Part shown: piece by piece, positions 45,030 through 56,775 of the stretch
How the letters are laid out: the number at the start of each line of letters is the position of its first letter
Numbering within the stretch: position 1 is the stretch's first letter
Source: Pseudoips prasinana
Taxonomy: Eukaryota > Arthropoda > Insecta > Lepidoptera > Nolidae
Assembly (NCBI GenBank): GCA_951640165.1
Contig: OX621241.1
Location: forward strand, 16,373,001-16,437,000
Reading direction: 5' to 3'
Length of the DNA stretch: 64,000 nucleotides
Notes under the pieces: model-generated
The model's input: only the letters and a program-made list of their open reading frames with translations
What the model was told of the DNA's origin: nothing
Databases searched by the model: none
Position numbers and translations under genes: made by a program

Positions 45030-45330
45030 TTTGTTTAATTAACTCTCACCGGTCCGTGAGTGATCGGCGAGGTTAAGCAACTAGGCTCGCGGTCAGTCCG
45101 TGATGAGTGACCACCAATGTGGTTTCATTTCTGAGCATTCTCTCCGTTCTTCGGCTTGCACGTTAAGCGGTCGGTCCCGGTTATAGTCATTGGACAACAG
45201 TCGTTAAGCCATGTCAGAGGCCCACTAGCCTGCTTGAATTCTGACACTCGGGTAAGCACTATTTCCTTCTCGTGTCATTTTAGTTGGCATTTGTGTCGTA
45301 TGTGAGAATTTCTGAATAAATGATTTGTTT
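45030..45330 (+). repeat. LINE 3' UTR fragment
   Basis: CACGTTAAGCGGTCGGTCCC, ACAACAGTCGTTAAGCCATG and GTCAGAGGCC form the recognisable 3' region of a common lepidopteran non-LTR element. A smaller scrap of the same (GGCGGCTTGAATAACTC) is at 15400. Confidence 0.5.
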
Positions 45331-45856
45331 CCTTCAAAATCACTTTGAGAGTTCAATTATAATTTGTCTAGATGTGATCAATTTATTGACAATCCACCCT
45401 GCAGTACTAAGCGGTGCAGGTGGAACCCCATCCTCACGACTGTAGTAACATTGCTTTGTTTAAGGGTAGGTACCTATAATAGGATATCTTATTGGTGGTT
45501 GCGGTTCTCTAGGCCACGTTACATTTTCCCATCAGGTATAGAACATATATATTATTGTCTAAACATGTTTTTAAGTTGCCTGTGAATCAGCGGAAACTGT
45601 TATCGCATGCTATTGTTTTGATTGTGTTGACCGAATAGGTCAGAAATTACTCAATGTAAAATATGTTAGACACGTGATAGTCCTTGTAATACGATATATG
45701 ACGACACTATTATTACTAGCCACAAAATGCATTATAATTATTATCACTGGCATACATTAGTTCTGTGTTGCTTATCAAGATGGTCACAATTAATTTTAAT
45801 TACTACTAAAGTGATTATGGAAACTCATCATAATGTGATGAATGTTCTGATATTTG

Positions 45857-46085
45857 ACTGGCCTGTTGACTGATAAGCCATAGGTGATAGATTCGATCCC
45901 CACTCAAGACAAATCTTTGTTTGTTGAGTTCGATTATTTGCTCTATGTTTGGGTGTAATTTATCTATAATTGTATGCATTTAGGAATATAGAAGTAGAGT
46001 ATATCAGTTGTCTGGTTGCCATAGTACAGGTTCTGCTTAGTTTGGGATCAGATGACGACGTGTTAGTCGGCCGCAAATATTTATT
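45857..46085 (+). repeat. SINE family B, copy
   Basis: ACTGGCCTGTTGACTG (A-box-like), ATTCGATCCCC (B-box-like), GACAAATCTTTGT, TCAGTTGTCTGGTTGCCATA and TTTGGGATCAGATGACG match the copy at 305-482. Confidence 0.6.
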
Positions 46086-46137
46086 TACATATTTATTACC
46101 CTAACTAAACCGACCAAGTGCTATTATTCTTCACCTT

Positions 46138-47696
46138 TATGTACACACCTTTAAGACAGATATAAGAAACAAGAATAATGCGCAGTTTAAATCAGAGTTG
46201 AAGTCTTGTAAACAAGCGAATGACTAATAAAAAACCCCCTTCGTTCTTCAACATTTAACGCAATTAGACGAACAATAAACTACGACTGATGGTCGTACTT
46301 TATTGGTAAGGTATGTACTTAAGAAGTCCAATTCTACCATAAATTAACTGGCGAATGGCTAGTTTTGATATGACCGCATGTTATCTTGACATTTACATAA
46401 TTGTGTTGTACATATGGCAAAAGTGATTAGAGCCACTGATACATCATTTCAAACCTCAAATATTTATTTATTTATTCATTTTCTAACTCCTCCTTGTTTT
46501 TTTTTTATTAAATTCGTTGTGGGATCCAAGACAGTTAAAGCGATTCCCTAAAACTGATCCTGTCTTACAGGAGTTGCAGTGGTAGTGTTCCCCAATAGGG
46601 TGGGACGAGTCCCGAAAAAAAAAACTAAGCAGACCAGCTTATAGAAAGTCATTTAATTAATTCTCAGACCATTGGTAGGCAGATCCAGCACGAACAGATG
46701 CAATATTTTAATGGTAATCTTCAAATACTCTACTACTACACGTACATCACTTCATCCGTCTGACTATAATTATCTAGATAAATACATAGCCACATAAAGT
46801 ATCTTGTCGAATCTCGTACCACAGTAGGTGCAAGATGTTTACAAGTTAATAAATATGCATATTTATCTTAATTTCTGAATTTAATTACGAATGAATAACA
46901 TTAGAGCATAATAACAATTTATATCTTAGTTAAACTCTGGTCGGGTCTTGTATGATAAAAATATCGGAGTAGCTATAACTAGTTAACAGCTTCGTTAATT
47001 GAGCAAAAAAGCTTGCATCAACATGTTTTATTAATACTACAAGGGCACAATGAAATTTTCTGAATTGTCTAGTTTATAAGTAATCTTGTAAATAGGTTGA
47101 GGGCTCTCTTGTTGCTTAATAACTTAATGAATTACCATCAGTATTAGATCTACAAAGTATTAACTGATTTCATAAGTAATAATTCAATCTAGTATGACCA
47201 TCATGTGTGTTGAATCATGGAGCAGATTTGCTTTCAATACCTATTCACTTTAACGATGTTAGTAGGTAAACAAGGGGCTTACAATAGATAAATCGTCGAC
47301 ATATAACGTAATTTCGATCTATTGCTCTGTTTTCGCATATTTATAATTTGTTTAATAACAATAATATATAAATATTTTAAATCGCATTTAAGGTATAATC
47401 ACTTTTGCCATATGTACAACACAATTATGTAAATGTCAAGATAACGTGCGGTCATAGGAAAACGAGCCATTCGCCAGTAAATTTATGGTACAATAGGACT
47501 TCTTAAGTACATACCTTACCAATAAAGTACGACCATCAGTCGTAGTTTATTGTTCGTCTAATTGCGTTAAATATTGAAGAACGAAGGGGGTTTTTTATTA
47601 GTCATTCGCTTGTTTACAAGACTTCAACTCTGATCTAAACTTCGCATTATTCTTGTTTCTTATAACTCCATTACCTGTCTTAAAGATGTGTACATA
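46138..47696. mobile_element. 1.56-kb element with ~300-bp terminal inverted repeats
   Basis: The left arm, about 46138-46430, and right arm, about 47396-47696, are reverse complements with scattered differences, sharing long exact stretches such as CGACTGATGGTCGTACTTTA and its complement. The outer tips are TATGTACACA and TGTGTACATA. The middle (about 960 bases) has no transposase and contains a LINE tail. This looks like a long-TIR non-autonomous DNA transposon or foldback element. Confidence 0.75.
46455..46622 (+). repeat. 3' tail of an R1-like LINE, inside the long-TIR element
   Basis: GTGGGATCCAAGACAGTTAA, GCGATTCCC, TTACAGGAGTTGCAGTGGT and GGACGAGTCCCG followed by a run of A match the minus-strand end of the LINE at 3473-3640. 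The A run is at 46614-46624. Confidence 0.7.
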
Positions 47697-48537
47697 GAGG
47701 TATGTGTATATATGTATTATTTCTGCAAAACATCATACATGATCAAAAAGTAGAACTAATGTTTGAGTAACATGTTAATATTACTGGACAGACGTAATTG
47801 CCACTAGCCATCTATTGATATAATGGAAATTATCGAGCAGATTGATATGGGCATGGGGGATGATCAATATTGATTTATTTGGTGTTATTCTTCAATTTAT
47901 TTTACAACAATGTGGATGGGTCACGGATTTAATGTCTGCCATAAAAAATTCTCACGCTAACTCTACAAGGAACCAAGTAAGCCTGTATATAATATCTTGC
48001 TCCACTGTCTATCATATCAGATATAACGAACAGGTTCGTTATATCTGATATTATACCCTTTTGTATTAGGGTCAGCTCCAAATGAAACTCATAGATTTAT
48101 TCAAGGTTAGTGTTGGAGTCTACAGACATCTTATGCACGCTCCGTACACTTTACATCACATGTTTGCTTAATAAGTATTGTGATCAAGCGCAATGGACCT
48201 CACTTTTAAATCAATTAAGTGACTACACAGTGACATATTCGGTGACATGACTTTTTTTAAATAGCTCTGCCTAATTTATTAGAAGAATTATGTGTCATAC
48301 AAATTAAAATTTGAAGTATATAAAATTTATATTACTTGGAACATCCAAGTAGAGAAAAAAAACTCCTCGTGAAATTATAAAAGTAGTAAAGCTACTCCTT
48401 CCGGAATTAAGTGAACGATTGACGATCCGTTCACTTTCGGTAACGATGCATAATTGTGAGAAGCGCAGCCGCGATCGTTACTCGTATATAAATTATTATT
48501 GTAGGTCAAATCCTGTAAAAATAAGTGTGTTGTGTAC
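47697..48537. other. Intron with one long perfect hairpin
   Basis: At 48014-48051 two 18-base arms (ATATCAGATATAACGAAC and complement) are separated by two bases. Nothing else is recognised. Confidence 0.5.
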
Positions 48538-48665
48538 CTACGTAAAATCCTTTGACAATAAGTAGTCGATGGTCAATTGCAATTGAATCATTTGTTAGTT
48601 TCTACGTAAAATCCTTTGACAATAAGTAGTCGATGGTCAATTGCAATTGAATCATTTGTTAGTTT
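48538..48665. repeat. Perfect 64-bp tandem duplication
   Basis: 48538-48601 and 48602-48665 read the same, starting CTACGTAAAATCCTTTGACA and including CAATTGCAATTG. No differences are seen, so the duplication is recent or held by an assembly artefact. Confidence 0.85.
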
Positions 48666-49359
48666 CCTTCAAAAGGTTCACAGTTTCTTGTTCGTGATGA
48701 TGATAAGAAAACCGCTTCACGTGGCCCTTTATTCTATTTTCTTTATTATATTATTTCTTTATTTTATTTTTATCACGCGGGAATTACGAAAAAAATATCT
48801 GTTGTAATTTTTTTAACGATATGAACCCGCTGTTCGTACAAACGGAATGTCTAGGCAAAATATGATGTTTGTAGATACAAAAGTTTAGGATGGGGATGGG
48901 CGTTATGAGTCAGTCATTCTGTGAGATAGCTTTCTGTTTTGATATATATTAATTTAAACGAAAATTAAAATTACAATGTGAAATGTATTTAAAAAGTAAA
49001 AATGGATATTTAAAAAAAATGTGTCTTTGTTTGTTTAACTTAGTTGACTGCCTCATTGATTGGGAGTGGTACCGTGTTTTGGTACGTGTACTGTGCTGGT
49101 TAGTCCGGTGATATTGGCCGATTAGCAGAAAGACAACCGGTAGTATTCTTTTTATTTCTTAGTATTATAAATGTGTTACTATGAATTTATGTACTTACTA
49201 TTAATTCGCTTATGCACTTATCTAAGTTATAAATTAGGTAAGTTACCTACATATTATGTTTTGTGCAGTCTTACGTTATATTGTATTGGTTTTTTGTAAT
49301 ATACCTCTGACAGATGTATACTCTATGACTTATTTTTACCCTTTATTCTTTATTAAGTA

Positions 49360-49450
49360 GGCAGTTTCAAAATTAATAAGCACAAATATAGTAGGCACTT
49401 TCAAAATTAATAAGCACAAATAATTTTGAAAGTGCCTACCACTTTCAAAA
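49360..49450. repeat. Small direct and inverted repeat cluster
   Basis: The unit GTAGGC-CTTTCAAAATTAATAAGC appears twice in direct order, followed by an inverted copy. Positions 49391-49409 and 49421-49439 form a perfect 19-bp stem. The intron from 48666 to 49359 otherwise shows nothing. Confidence 0.65.
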
Positions 49451-49987
49451 TTATATGTGAAAATTTCTGCGTCTATGAAAATAATACCCATACAGTACCT
49501 TTTCTCTACTTTGCCATGTCTATATAGTTACTCTTTATCAGTCACCAAGAACAGTAAAAATAACTTGTTATTTATTTAAAGATTTCTCGACACTTTTATG
49601 TGATAAGATAGCCATCGGATCAAGGAGGCCTAAAATATAGTTTCTTTAATATTATAGTAGACTTTACTGCTGCATTTTTAACTTGACAACAGCTGGACAC
49701 GCTGTATGTATAATTAATTGAAAAAAAGCGACATCATTTTGTATTGTGCATTAAGCACCATGTAAAAACGTTAATGACAGTATGTTCTGTGAACAATAAT
49801 AAATTCTGCGTGTGGAATTCACACTGTGTCTGTGGAATGCGAAGCTATGGATATTCCTTGTGCTGATAGTAAATACTTAATTGCATAAAGATATGCTAAT
49901 GGTCTAAGAAAAGAAGCGGTTTATGGTACCAAAAACAGTTGCATTGAATTCTCAGTGTTGTATAGTTTTAGACACTTTATTGCTTGA

Positions 49988-50255
49988 CATGACTGCCTCA
50001 TTGGCCTAGCCGTTATGTATTAAGCCACAGTTAATGAGTTCCTGGTTCGAATGCCGAGTCTAGCCAAAAAGTGCTACTGAGATTTTACTGACAAGAGTCT
50101 CGGAGAGCAAGTAAAGTTATCGATACTGTGCCGTGTGTACCGGTCGTGTAGAATAGTCCTCCCCTCGATTTATAAGTGCGAGGAAATAGACAGTGCTACT
50201 GTGTATGCGCATACTCTCCTGCACTGATGATATATTCTGCGTAGTTGACCCTGTA
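49988..50255 (+). mobile_element. SINE family D, tRNA-like
   Basis: TGGCCTAGCCGTTATG (A box region) and GGTTCGAATGC (B box) are at tRNA-like spacing, followed by a body with CGAGAGTCTCGG-like and CCCTCGATTTATAAGTGCG segments. Only this copy is clear; 44620-44690 may be a remnant. Confidence 0.55.
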
Positions 50256-51743
50256 GCCGTAATTCGAACTGGACCACAATTATTAATTCTATTCATAACT
50301 TTAAAGCTTCAGTAAATAATAATAAATAAATTAATAAAATAATCCTGCTAATATACATACGAAAGTTTGTGAGTATGGATGTATAGGATATATGGATGTT
50401 AGTTACTCTTTCACGCAAAATCTACCAAATGGATTCTGATAAAACATTGTATTTATTTCTTGATAGGGTGCACCGATTATTTGTCACATATTTGTGATGT
50501 TGGCCACCAGGCTAATTTTTAACTTCTCATATATTTGTGACAATAGCGTCCAAAAAGTTAGCACTCTAATCACGGACAAGAACACCACTTGACTCGTTTA
50601 TCCTATGATTTTCCTACGCTCCAAAATATCTTTAATAATTAACAAAGAAACAGAAACATATATGTCAAATACAGCCTTAACTATATAGCCTCAGATTCGG
50701 GCAATGTAAGTTGTCGATTAAGAACCCTTTCAATTTTACGTAATATTGTGGTAATGATGTGTGCGACCTGTGTGTGTCTTTGTTATTGCACTTATTTATA
50801 CCTGTTTTAATATATTGAAACAATACGAGTAGGCACATTACGAAATAAATAACTGGTTTGTTGATAACCTAGTTTAAAGGACAAAGAACAATTTGATATT
50901 CCTTTGTTTACATTCAAATTTGCAGTAGAAATATTCGCCGTTGCATTTAAACGCTCTATTGCATTGTATTTTTAATAAAAATTGCCATGTCCAATATGTT
51001 GGATATAAAAACACCGATATTAAGAAAAGTTTATACGCATAAGTAATGTACAAAGGTAAAAAAAAACTGTTGTCGAAGTGTAAAAATAAGGTTAATCTAA
51101 TTTTTAAAACTTAAACTCTATATTCTACTTTAGTTGTAAAACTCTTTTACAAAGATGTTCTTGTCCAAGTTTTTAGACATAATTATGTATCCTGCTTATT
51201 CATATTTATTTCTTTAAAAATAGGTTTGAAATTTCCAAATTATAGGTACCTATATCAAATGCTGTACTGTATAAACGCTCTAACACTGAGTATATTAACA
51301 TATTCAAATTTAGGAAGTTCCGCAATTTTCTCTTACGAGGGAGAATACTACACATATGTACATAGGTACATTTAATTTACGCTAAGGAAATCTAGTCAAA
51401 ATTCAGCATTTTTTGGTGAGTTGTGATAAGTCCAGTTTAGTCAACATCCTAACATTCAACTCTATCGCCAAAATTAGCATTCTGTTGTATGTTTAAAATC
51501 GGAAGTGTAGAGCCGTAGTGGCCATTTACTTGAAATGTACCCTGCCCTAGAACTTATGCCTTGCTTGACCTATGCTATGAATTCAAAAATTACTAATCTG
51601 ATTAAAACAAATGTTTCTTTATTTTCTAAGAAAATAGACATCCATACGAATATATCAATACTCAAGGTATCAAAGTTGCCTATAAAAGTCATTTGGCTTA
51701 AAGTACTCATTTAAAATACTAATACTTGTTCACTAGTATCTTA
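50256..51743. other. Intron, nothing firm
   Basis: A dispersed-repeat scrap at 50343-50440 (GAAAGTTTGTGAGTATGGATG, TCTTTCACGCAAAATCTACC). The rest is AT-rich with no supported gene. Confidence 0.4.
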
Positions 51744-52623
51744 CGAGGGGGCGTTTTTAAGTTCGCGGAATGGAGGGTAAGAAGTGTAAATAAAAATACA
51801 AAATTATTTTTCTTTTTCAATATATTCACCTGCTACCCTTATACATTTTTCAGATCTTTCAATTAGCTTATGTATACCTTCATAAAAAAATGTTTTGTCT
51901 TTGTCCGAAAAATAGGCTGAAACCGCGCCCTTCACTTCTTCATCAGTAGAAAATTTCTTCCCACGAAGTTCTTTTTTGAGTTTTGGAAAGAGGTAGTAAT
52001 TACTGGGAGCCAGGTCTGGGCTGTAGGGTGGAGGATCTAAAATATCGAAGCCCACGTTATGCAGGGCAGCCAAAGCAACACGGCTCTTGTGAACTGGCGC
52101 GTTGTCGTGTAGAAGAAGGACACCTTTGGTTAATTTTCCCCTCCTTTTTTCTTTAATGCTTTCTTTTAACCTCTCGAGGATGGAAGCGTAGTATTGTCCG
52201 GTTATAGAAACGCCTTTATCTTTATAATCGATCAACAGGATCCCTTCCGAATCTCAAAACACTGTTGCCATGATTTTTCCAGCCGATTGTGACACTTTAA
52301 ACTTCTTGGGTGGTGGTGTGCCTTTTTTGTGCCACTGCATAGAGTCCTGTTTCGACTCAGGTTCATAATGATGAACCCAAGTTTCATCTCCAGTAACAAT
52401 TCGACTTAAAAGTCCATCCTTATCTTCGTTACAGAGGTCCAAAAACGTGCGAGAACACTCCACGCGGCGTTGTTTTTGAGGCGGCGCGCGGCGTGAGCAT
52501 TCTTGGCACCCATCTTGCACTTGTATTTATACTAATATTGAGTGGCTGAAGTCGTGGCCATCCCGATAATGACCTATTATTATCCCCTCCCTCCCATTCC
52601 GCGAACTTAGAAACGCACCCTCG
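51744..52623 (-). mobile_element. Mariner-family transposon, copy 2, internally deleted
   Basis: 880 bp between TA dinucleotides, with the same terminal repeats as 15516-19298. Compared with that copy, the N-terminal part of the transposase gene is gone (the sequence jumps from ATTAGTATAAATAC to GTGCAAGATGGG), about 420 bases. Confidence 0.85.
51804..52520 (-). pseudogene. Mariner transposase fragment, C-terminal two thirds
   Basis: Two open stretches (52520-52254 and 52235-51804) separated by a stop or small indel. They carry RIVTGDETWVHHYEPES, VLLLHDNAPVHKS and PPYSPDLAPSNYYLFPKL, the three catalytic Asp regions of DD34D mariner. The DNA-binding N-terminus is missing because of the internal deletion. 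Confidence 0.82.
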
Positions 52624-52763
52624 TATATACGAATTTTGACTTTAGGTTATTGCGAAAATCTATATAAAACGCTGCCATATGATTAAGCAGGCGCCCGGGC
52701 GCCTTTGTACTCTTGATGCGTTAATGTTACAAGTTTGCTTATAAAAATATTGTGAATTTACAG

Positions 52764-52872
52764 ATCTTGGAGAGCGACATACTAGAACAATTGAATGAAA
52801 ACAATTTCTTAGAACATTGTTTGGAAATACTCGTCGCCTTCAGCAATGCGAAGGAATTTAAACAATCGTTTG
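52764..52872 (+). CDS. Rotatin-like exon 10 of window
   Basis: The acceptor is ATTTACAG and the donor is TTTG|GTGAGT. In phase 0 it reads ILESDILEQLNENNFLEHCL, then EILVAFSNAKEFKQSF. At 109 bases it is the smallest exon recognised. Phase agrees with exon 9 across the 20.6-kb intron and with exon 11. Confidence 0.7.
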
Positions 52873-53589
52873 GTGAGTAATCTGTTATCTCGGATACAAT
52901 TCACATTCTTATAAGATTATTCCAATAAGTTTTCAAGTGATTTGCAGTTTGTTTATCAGTGATAAATTACTGATAATGGCATCTTCTTGATAAGATTGTA
53001 CATAGAGATTAGAAATTGCGATTTACTTTTTACACAGATAAGTAAAATGTTTTGGTTATGCGTCCAACAAAAATAATATACAAAACAGTGTGTGTTATTT
53101 ATGTTTGAGTTTAGGCTCACAAGATTCAATTTTATCATTTTATCAGGCCTGACTTACTCAGCACTTTCGATTTGAAGATGCAAGTACACCAGCAGTCGGC
53201 ATTGTAGTTTCGAACGATAAAGAGACATGACGCGTAATGATTCGGTACATTAGCTCACACGTGTTTTTGGGTAAATATTGGTATTGTATAATCATAGCGA
53301 TAGAACATTTTCCGCCGGAATGATTGACACTATTTATTTATGTATCTTGACTGTATAAATTTTCTGAACGGAGTATTCTTTGTTTTGTGCCATTACGTAA
53401 TTACGACAGAAAATATAATACTAAGGCCGCTGCTATCTCTTTTCAGTAAAGAAGCGACTCGCTCTTTAGCTCCTTATGGAACTGAAGAGCTAGATTTATG
53501 GATCAATATTTATTGGAGTTTATAGGCTCAAAAAATATCAATTGACTTGTGTAACGCACATTTGCAATGTCAATTGCCTATCGTCTTCG

Positions 53590-53885
53590 ATATTTCATTG
53601 CTAAAGGGTGGCACGGAACCCAGATACTGAGGTGTCCGGCCGTTTGTCTGCCAGTGGTCTGTATCTCGTGAAGTGTTCCCAGAAAGGGTGTTTCTATGGT
53701 GGCCAAACAAATAAAAAACAAAAGCATCAACAAAATCACGATTTTTGTATAGAGTTATGCAAAAGATCTGTTTTGCCGCGAAGATTAACAATAATTGTAA
53801 CTCTAACACAGAATTCTTCTGTGCGAGCGTCGGTATAGAAACAATCGTGTGCGCGTCCGAGTCGCCTGCCGGTTTTTTGTTTCCT
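53590..53885 (-). repeat. Diverged GTCGGACTCG-family repeat
   Basis: It ends TGCGCGTCCGAGTCGCCTGC-CGGTTTTT, a diverged form of the inverted family start. GGCACGGAACCC near 53610 is the family's distal block. The rest of 52873-54248 has no recognised content. Confidence 0.45.
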
Positions 53886-54268
53886 TAGTTTTTGCATTGG
53901 AAACTGGTATTATTACATTATATACAAACTAATAGTAGAAATATATCATTACCGCGATATTAAAATTCTGGTATTTAGCCCAGCATGAAATAAGCGTCGT
54001 CAAATGCTAGAGTGTAAGAAATATTCGCCTTGGTAAGTTTTATCATAGTAAGACAATTGTAGGGTGCCTATGCGAAAAAAGTATTTGGCATACAAAAGAA
54101 CCGATGGTATGATTTGCTGGTCGCCGGTCGCTTAAGAAGTTACATCTACGGGCTTCCGGTAAATCCGGGAATGGTTCGCAATAATCCGCGTTTAGACTGG
54201 CTGACATTGCCAAAATGAGAATCAAATGTATTTTATACATATATTTCACCATCATCATCAGCCTGATA

Positions 54269-55556
54269 TTAGGTCTTTACCTATGAAATTGCCGTTCTGC
54301 AGTACTGGCCATTTCAAATCAAAATAATTTTTGTTTGGCTAAGAATTCTAATTTCAAATTAATTTTATTTTAAAAACATGGATTCTTTTTTCCAAAAGTA
54401 GTCATTTCTTTATTGATTAGTGTTACATTTTCATCGCATTTCAATCTTTTTCGTCATCATGGATACGTTAAAAATTCGAGTAATTATGGAATATGAGTAC
54501 CGTCGTGGCAGCAACGCGGCACAAGCGGCACGCAACATCAACGACGTTTACGGAGCTAACACTACAAACCAACGCACCACCTGTTATTGGTTTGCTCGCT
54601 TCCGTTCTGGAAATTTCGACCTGAAAAATGAACCTCGCGGTCGTCCGAAGACTTTGGTCGACAATGACGAATTAAAGGCGGTTGTGGAAGCTGATGATAC
54701 ACAATCTACGGCTGAATTAGCAGCAGCTTTCGACGTTAGCGTCAAAACAATATTGGTCTATTTGCGTCAAATTGGCAAGGTAAAAAAGCTTGACAAATGG
54801 GTGCCCCACGAACTCAATGATCGCCAGCGCGAAGTACGCGTCGAGACGTGCCTTGCACTGCTCAACAGACACACAAATGAAGGAATTTTAAACCGCATTG
54901 TTACCTGCGATGAAAAATGGATTCTGTTTGATAACCGCAAGCGCTCAGCAAGTTGGTTGGATCCTGGTTCAGCACCTAAACAATGCCCTAAACGAAAACT
55001 TACCCCTAGAAAAGTGATGGTCACTGTTTGGTGGTCTAGCGCCGGTGTGATTCATCACAGCTTCTTACCAAACGGGGTGAGCATTACTGCAGATGTGTAC
55101 TGTGAAGAACTGAGCACAATGATGGAGAAGCTGGCGCATCTCCAACCAGCATTGGTCAATCGCTCGTCTCCGCTGCTCCTGCACGACAACGCGCGACCTC
55201 ATACTGCACAGCAGACGGTCTCCAAGTTGCAAGAACTGGGGTTGGAAGCTCTCCGTCATCCGCCCTACTCACCAGACCTTGCGCCTACAGACTACTACTT
55301 TTTCCAGAATTTGGATAACTTCTTGGCGGGAAAAAAATTCAATACCCGAGAGGCAGTACAAAATGCCTTTGAAGAATTTGTTGCCTCCCGTCCAGCTGAT
55401 TTCTTTAAGAAGGGCATCAATAAACTGCCACTGCGATGGCAAAGATGCATTGATTGCATGGGTGATTACTTCGATTAATACAAATAAAAAAATTCATGAA
55501 AAAAATTCGTTTAAATTTTTTCATACAAAACGGCAATTTCATAGGTAAAGACCTAT
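54269..55556 (+). mobile_element. Mariner transposon, full length, apparently intact
   Basis: 1,288 bp with terminal repeats of about 28 bp (AGGTCTTTACCTATGAAATT at the left, its complement at the right, one mismatch near the tip) and TA on both sides. The length is typical of mariner. Sequence style matches the cecropia subfamily, which includes the ancestor of primate SETMAR. The target was a LINE tail. Confidence 0.9.
54459..55478 (+). CDS. Mariner transposase, uninterrupted
   Basis: 339 codons from the ATG at 54459; the open frame extends 13 codons upstream, but MDTLKIRVIMEYEYRRG is the family's usual start. N-terminal helix-turn-helix domains are followed by the linker WVPHELNDRQ, then the DDE/D core: first Asp in RIVTCDEKWILFDN, second in LLLHDNARPHTA, third in PPYSPDLAPTDYYFF, 34 residues after the second (DD34D). 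WVPHEL and YSPDLAP are mariner hallmarks. No stop or frameshift is seen, so the protein could be active. It would excise and insert mariner copies at TA. Confidence 0.92.
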   Translation: MDTLKIRVIMEYEYRRGSNAAQAARNINDVYGANTTNQRTTCYWFARFRSGNFDLKNEPRGRPKTLVDNDELKAVVEADDTQSTAELAAAFDVSVKTILVYLRQIGKVKKLDKWVPHELNDRQREVRVETCLALLNRHTNEGILNRIVTCDEKWILFDNRKRSASWLDPGSAPKQCPKRKLTPRKVMVTVWWSSAGVIHHSFLPNGVSITADVYCEELSTMMEKLAHLQPALVNRSSPLLLHDNARPHTAQQTVSKLQELGLEALRHPPYSPDLAPTDYYFFQNLDNFLAGKKFNTREAVQNAFEEFVASRPADFFKKGINKLPLRWQRCIDCMGDYFD

Positions 55557-55924
55557 TATTATCCACAGCTGGACATAGGCCTCCCCGAAAGGTTTGTATA
55601 ATGCTGCCATCTTTAGGGGTTTGCCTAAGTCACCGCGTTTAGCATACGAGTTGGTGACCGCAGTTAGGTGGTAGCTAGTACCCATGTGACGCTGCTGCCT
55701 GACTACCTGGTGTACCGTATCCCTTAGTCGCCTTTTACGATACCCACTCATACATTGGTAGCTATTATTACGCCGATAAAAAAATATTATGTAGGCCTCT
55801 GCGGTCTTCGTCGTGGGGTTGATGTTATTGTGGATTAGATAAGGTAAAAACATGAAGTAATAACATTTTTAGATGAACGCGGAACTAGTCTTTCTATTGT
55901 ACTTTGATTGCCATTTTTTTATAT

Positions 55925-56165
55925 AGTTGCAAGGCACAAGAGCAAGTGGGGCACCTGATGGTTAGTGATGACCGCCGCCCATGGACACTCGCAACACCAG
56001 AGGAGCCGCAAGTGCGTTGCCAGCCTTTGAGAAAGGAATAGGCTCGCTTCTTCGAAGGTTGCCATGTCATATCGGATCGGAAATTCCTCCGCAGTTAATT
56101 GATTCCACAGGTTCTTGTGAAACGCAAGGTGGTAGATGACCATTGAACGTATTGTGTTATTCAAA
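55925..56165 (+). repeat. LINE-derived fragment
   Basis: GGGGCACCTGATGGTTAGTG, ACCGCCGCCCATGGACACTC and GTTGCCAGCCTTTGAGAAAGG resemble the 3' region of a CR1/Jockey-type element common in Lepidoptera. It ends 46 bases before exon 11. Confidence 0.5.
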
Positions 56166-56210
56166 TAAAATAAGTATAGTATATATTATATGCCAATGTT
56201 ATTGTTCTAG

Positions 56211-56436
56211 AACCTAATGTATCGTTGTCCTTGTTGGAGCGGCGGAGTGAGTTTGAGGTTCGTGCACAAAAAAGCGGCGATGTCCATATATCAGCTTCTT
56301 TCTCGATGAAGGGACGGCCACCCCCTACTTCGGAGCTGGTGACGTCATTAGCTGATGCTCTGTACAATGTGAGCGCGTTCCCCCACTTTCCAGTTCAAGA
56401 GTGGAACGAGAGTGGACTATTCCGTCTACTATTCAG
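56211..56436 (+). CDS. Rotatin-like exon 11 of window
   Basis: The acceptor is TGTTCTAG and the donor is TTCAG|GTACTT. G|AA gives Glu, then PNVSLSLLERRSEFEVRAQK, a polar loop (SMKGRPPPTSE) and a helix pair ending GLFRLLFR. The two leftover bases AG combine with G of exon 12 to make Arg. Confidence 0.75.
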
Positions 56437-56775
56437 GTACTTTTACTAATTCTGAGAATGTTACGCGTAGATATCGAGATATATAGTTACGTGAATATCT
56501 AAGTAATACGAACAAGTACAAAGAAATATTAAGTGTTTAGATAGGATTCTAAGATTTATGAACTGTTAAGGACTTATTACCTTATCGCTTCGGTTTTATC
56601 TTATCACAATACTTGTGAACTTAAAAGTGTTCTCTCATTTACAGTCATCGGAACTATATTTACCGATAATAACACGTATCCTGTCCCCTGGCTTCTAGGA
56701 AGAGATTGGATTATGTATATAAGTCCAAATCGCATTGTAAAATATTTTAAAATTTACTTAACGTAAGTAATATTC

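Larger units (their letters stand above)
54249..55790 (-). repeat. LINE 3' tail interrupted by a mariner
   Basis: CATCATCATCAGCCTGATA (54249-54268) and, after the mariner, TTATCCACAGCTGGACATAG and CGCCTTTTACGATACCCA (55557-55790) are two halves of the minus-strand tail seen whole at 61200-61436. The mariner lies exactly at the TA between them. Confidence 0.7.

Noticed and set aside
48616..48807. Small hydrophobic ORF
   Set aside because: It starts inside the 64-bp duplication and continues through T-rich DNA; chance is enough.
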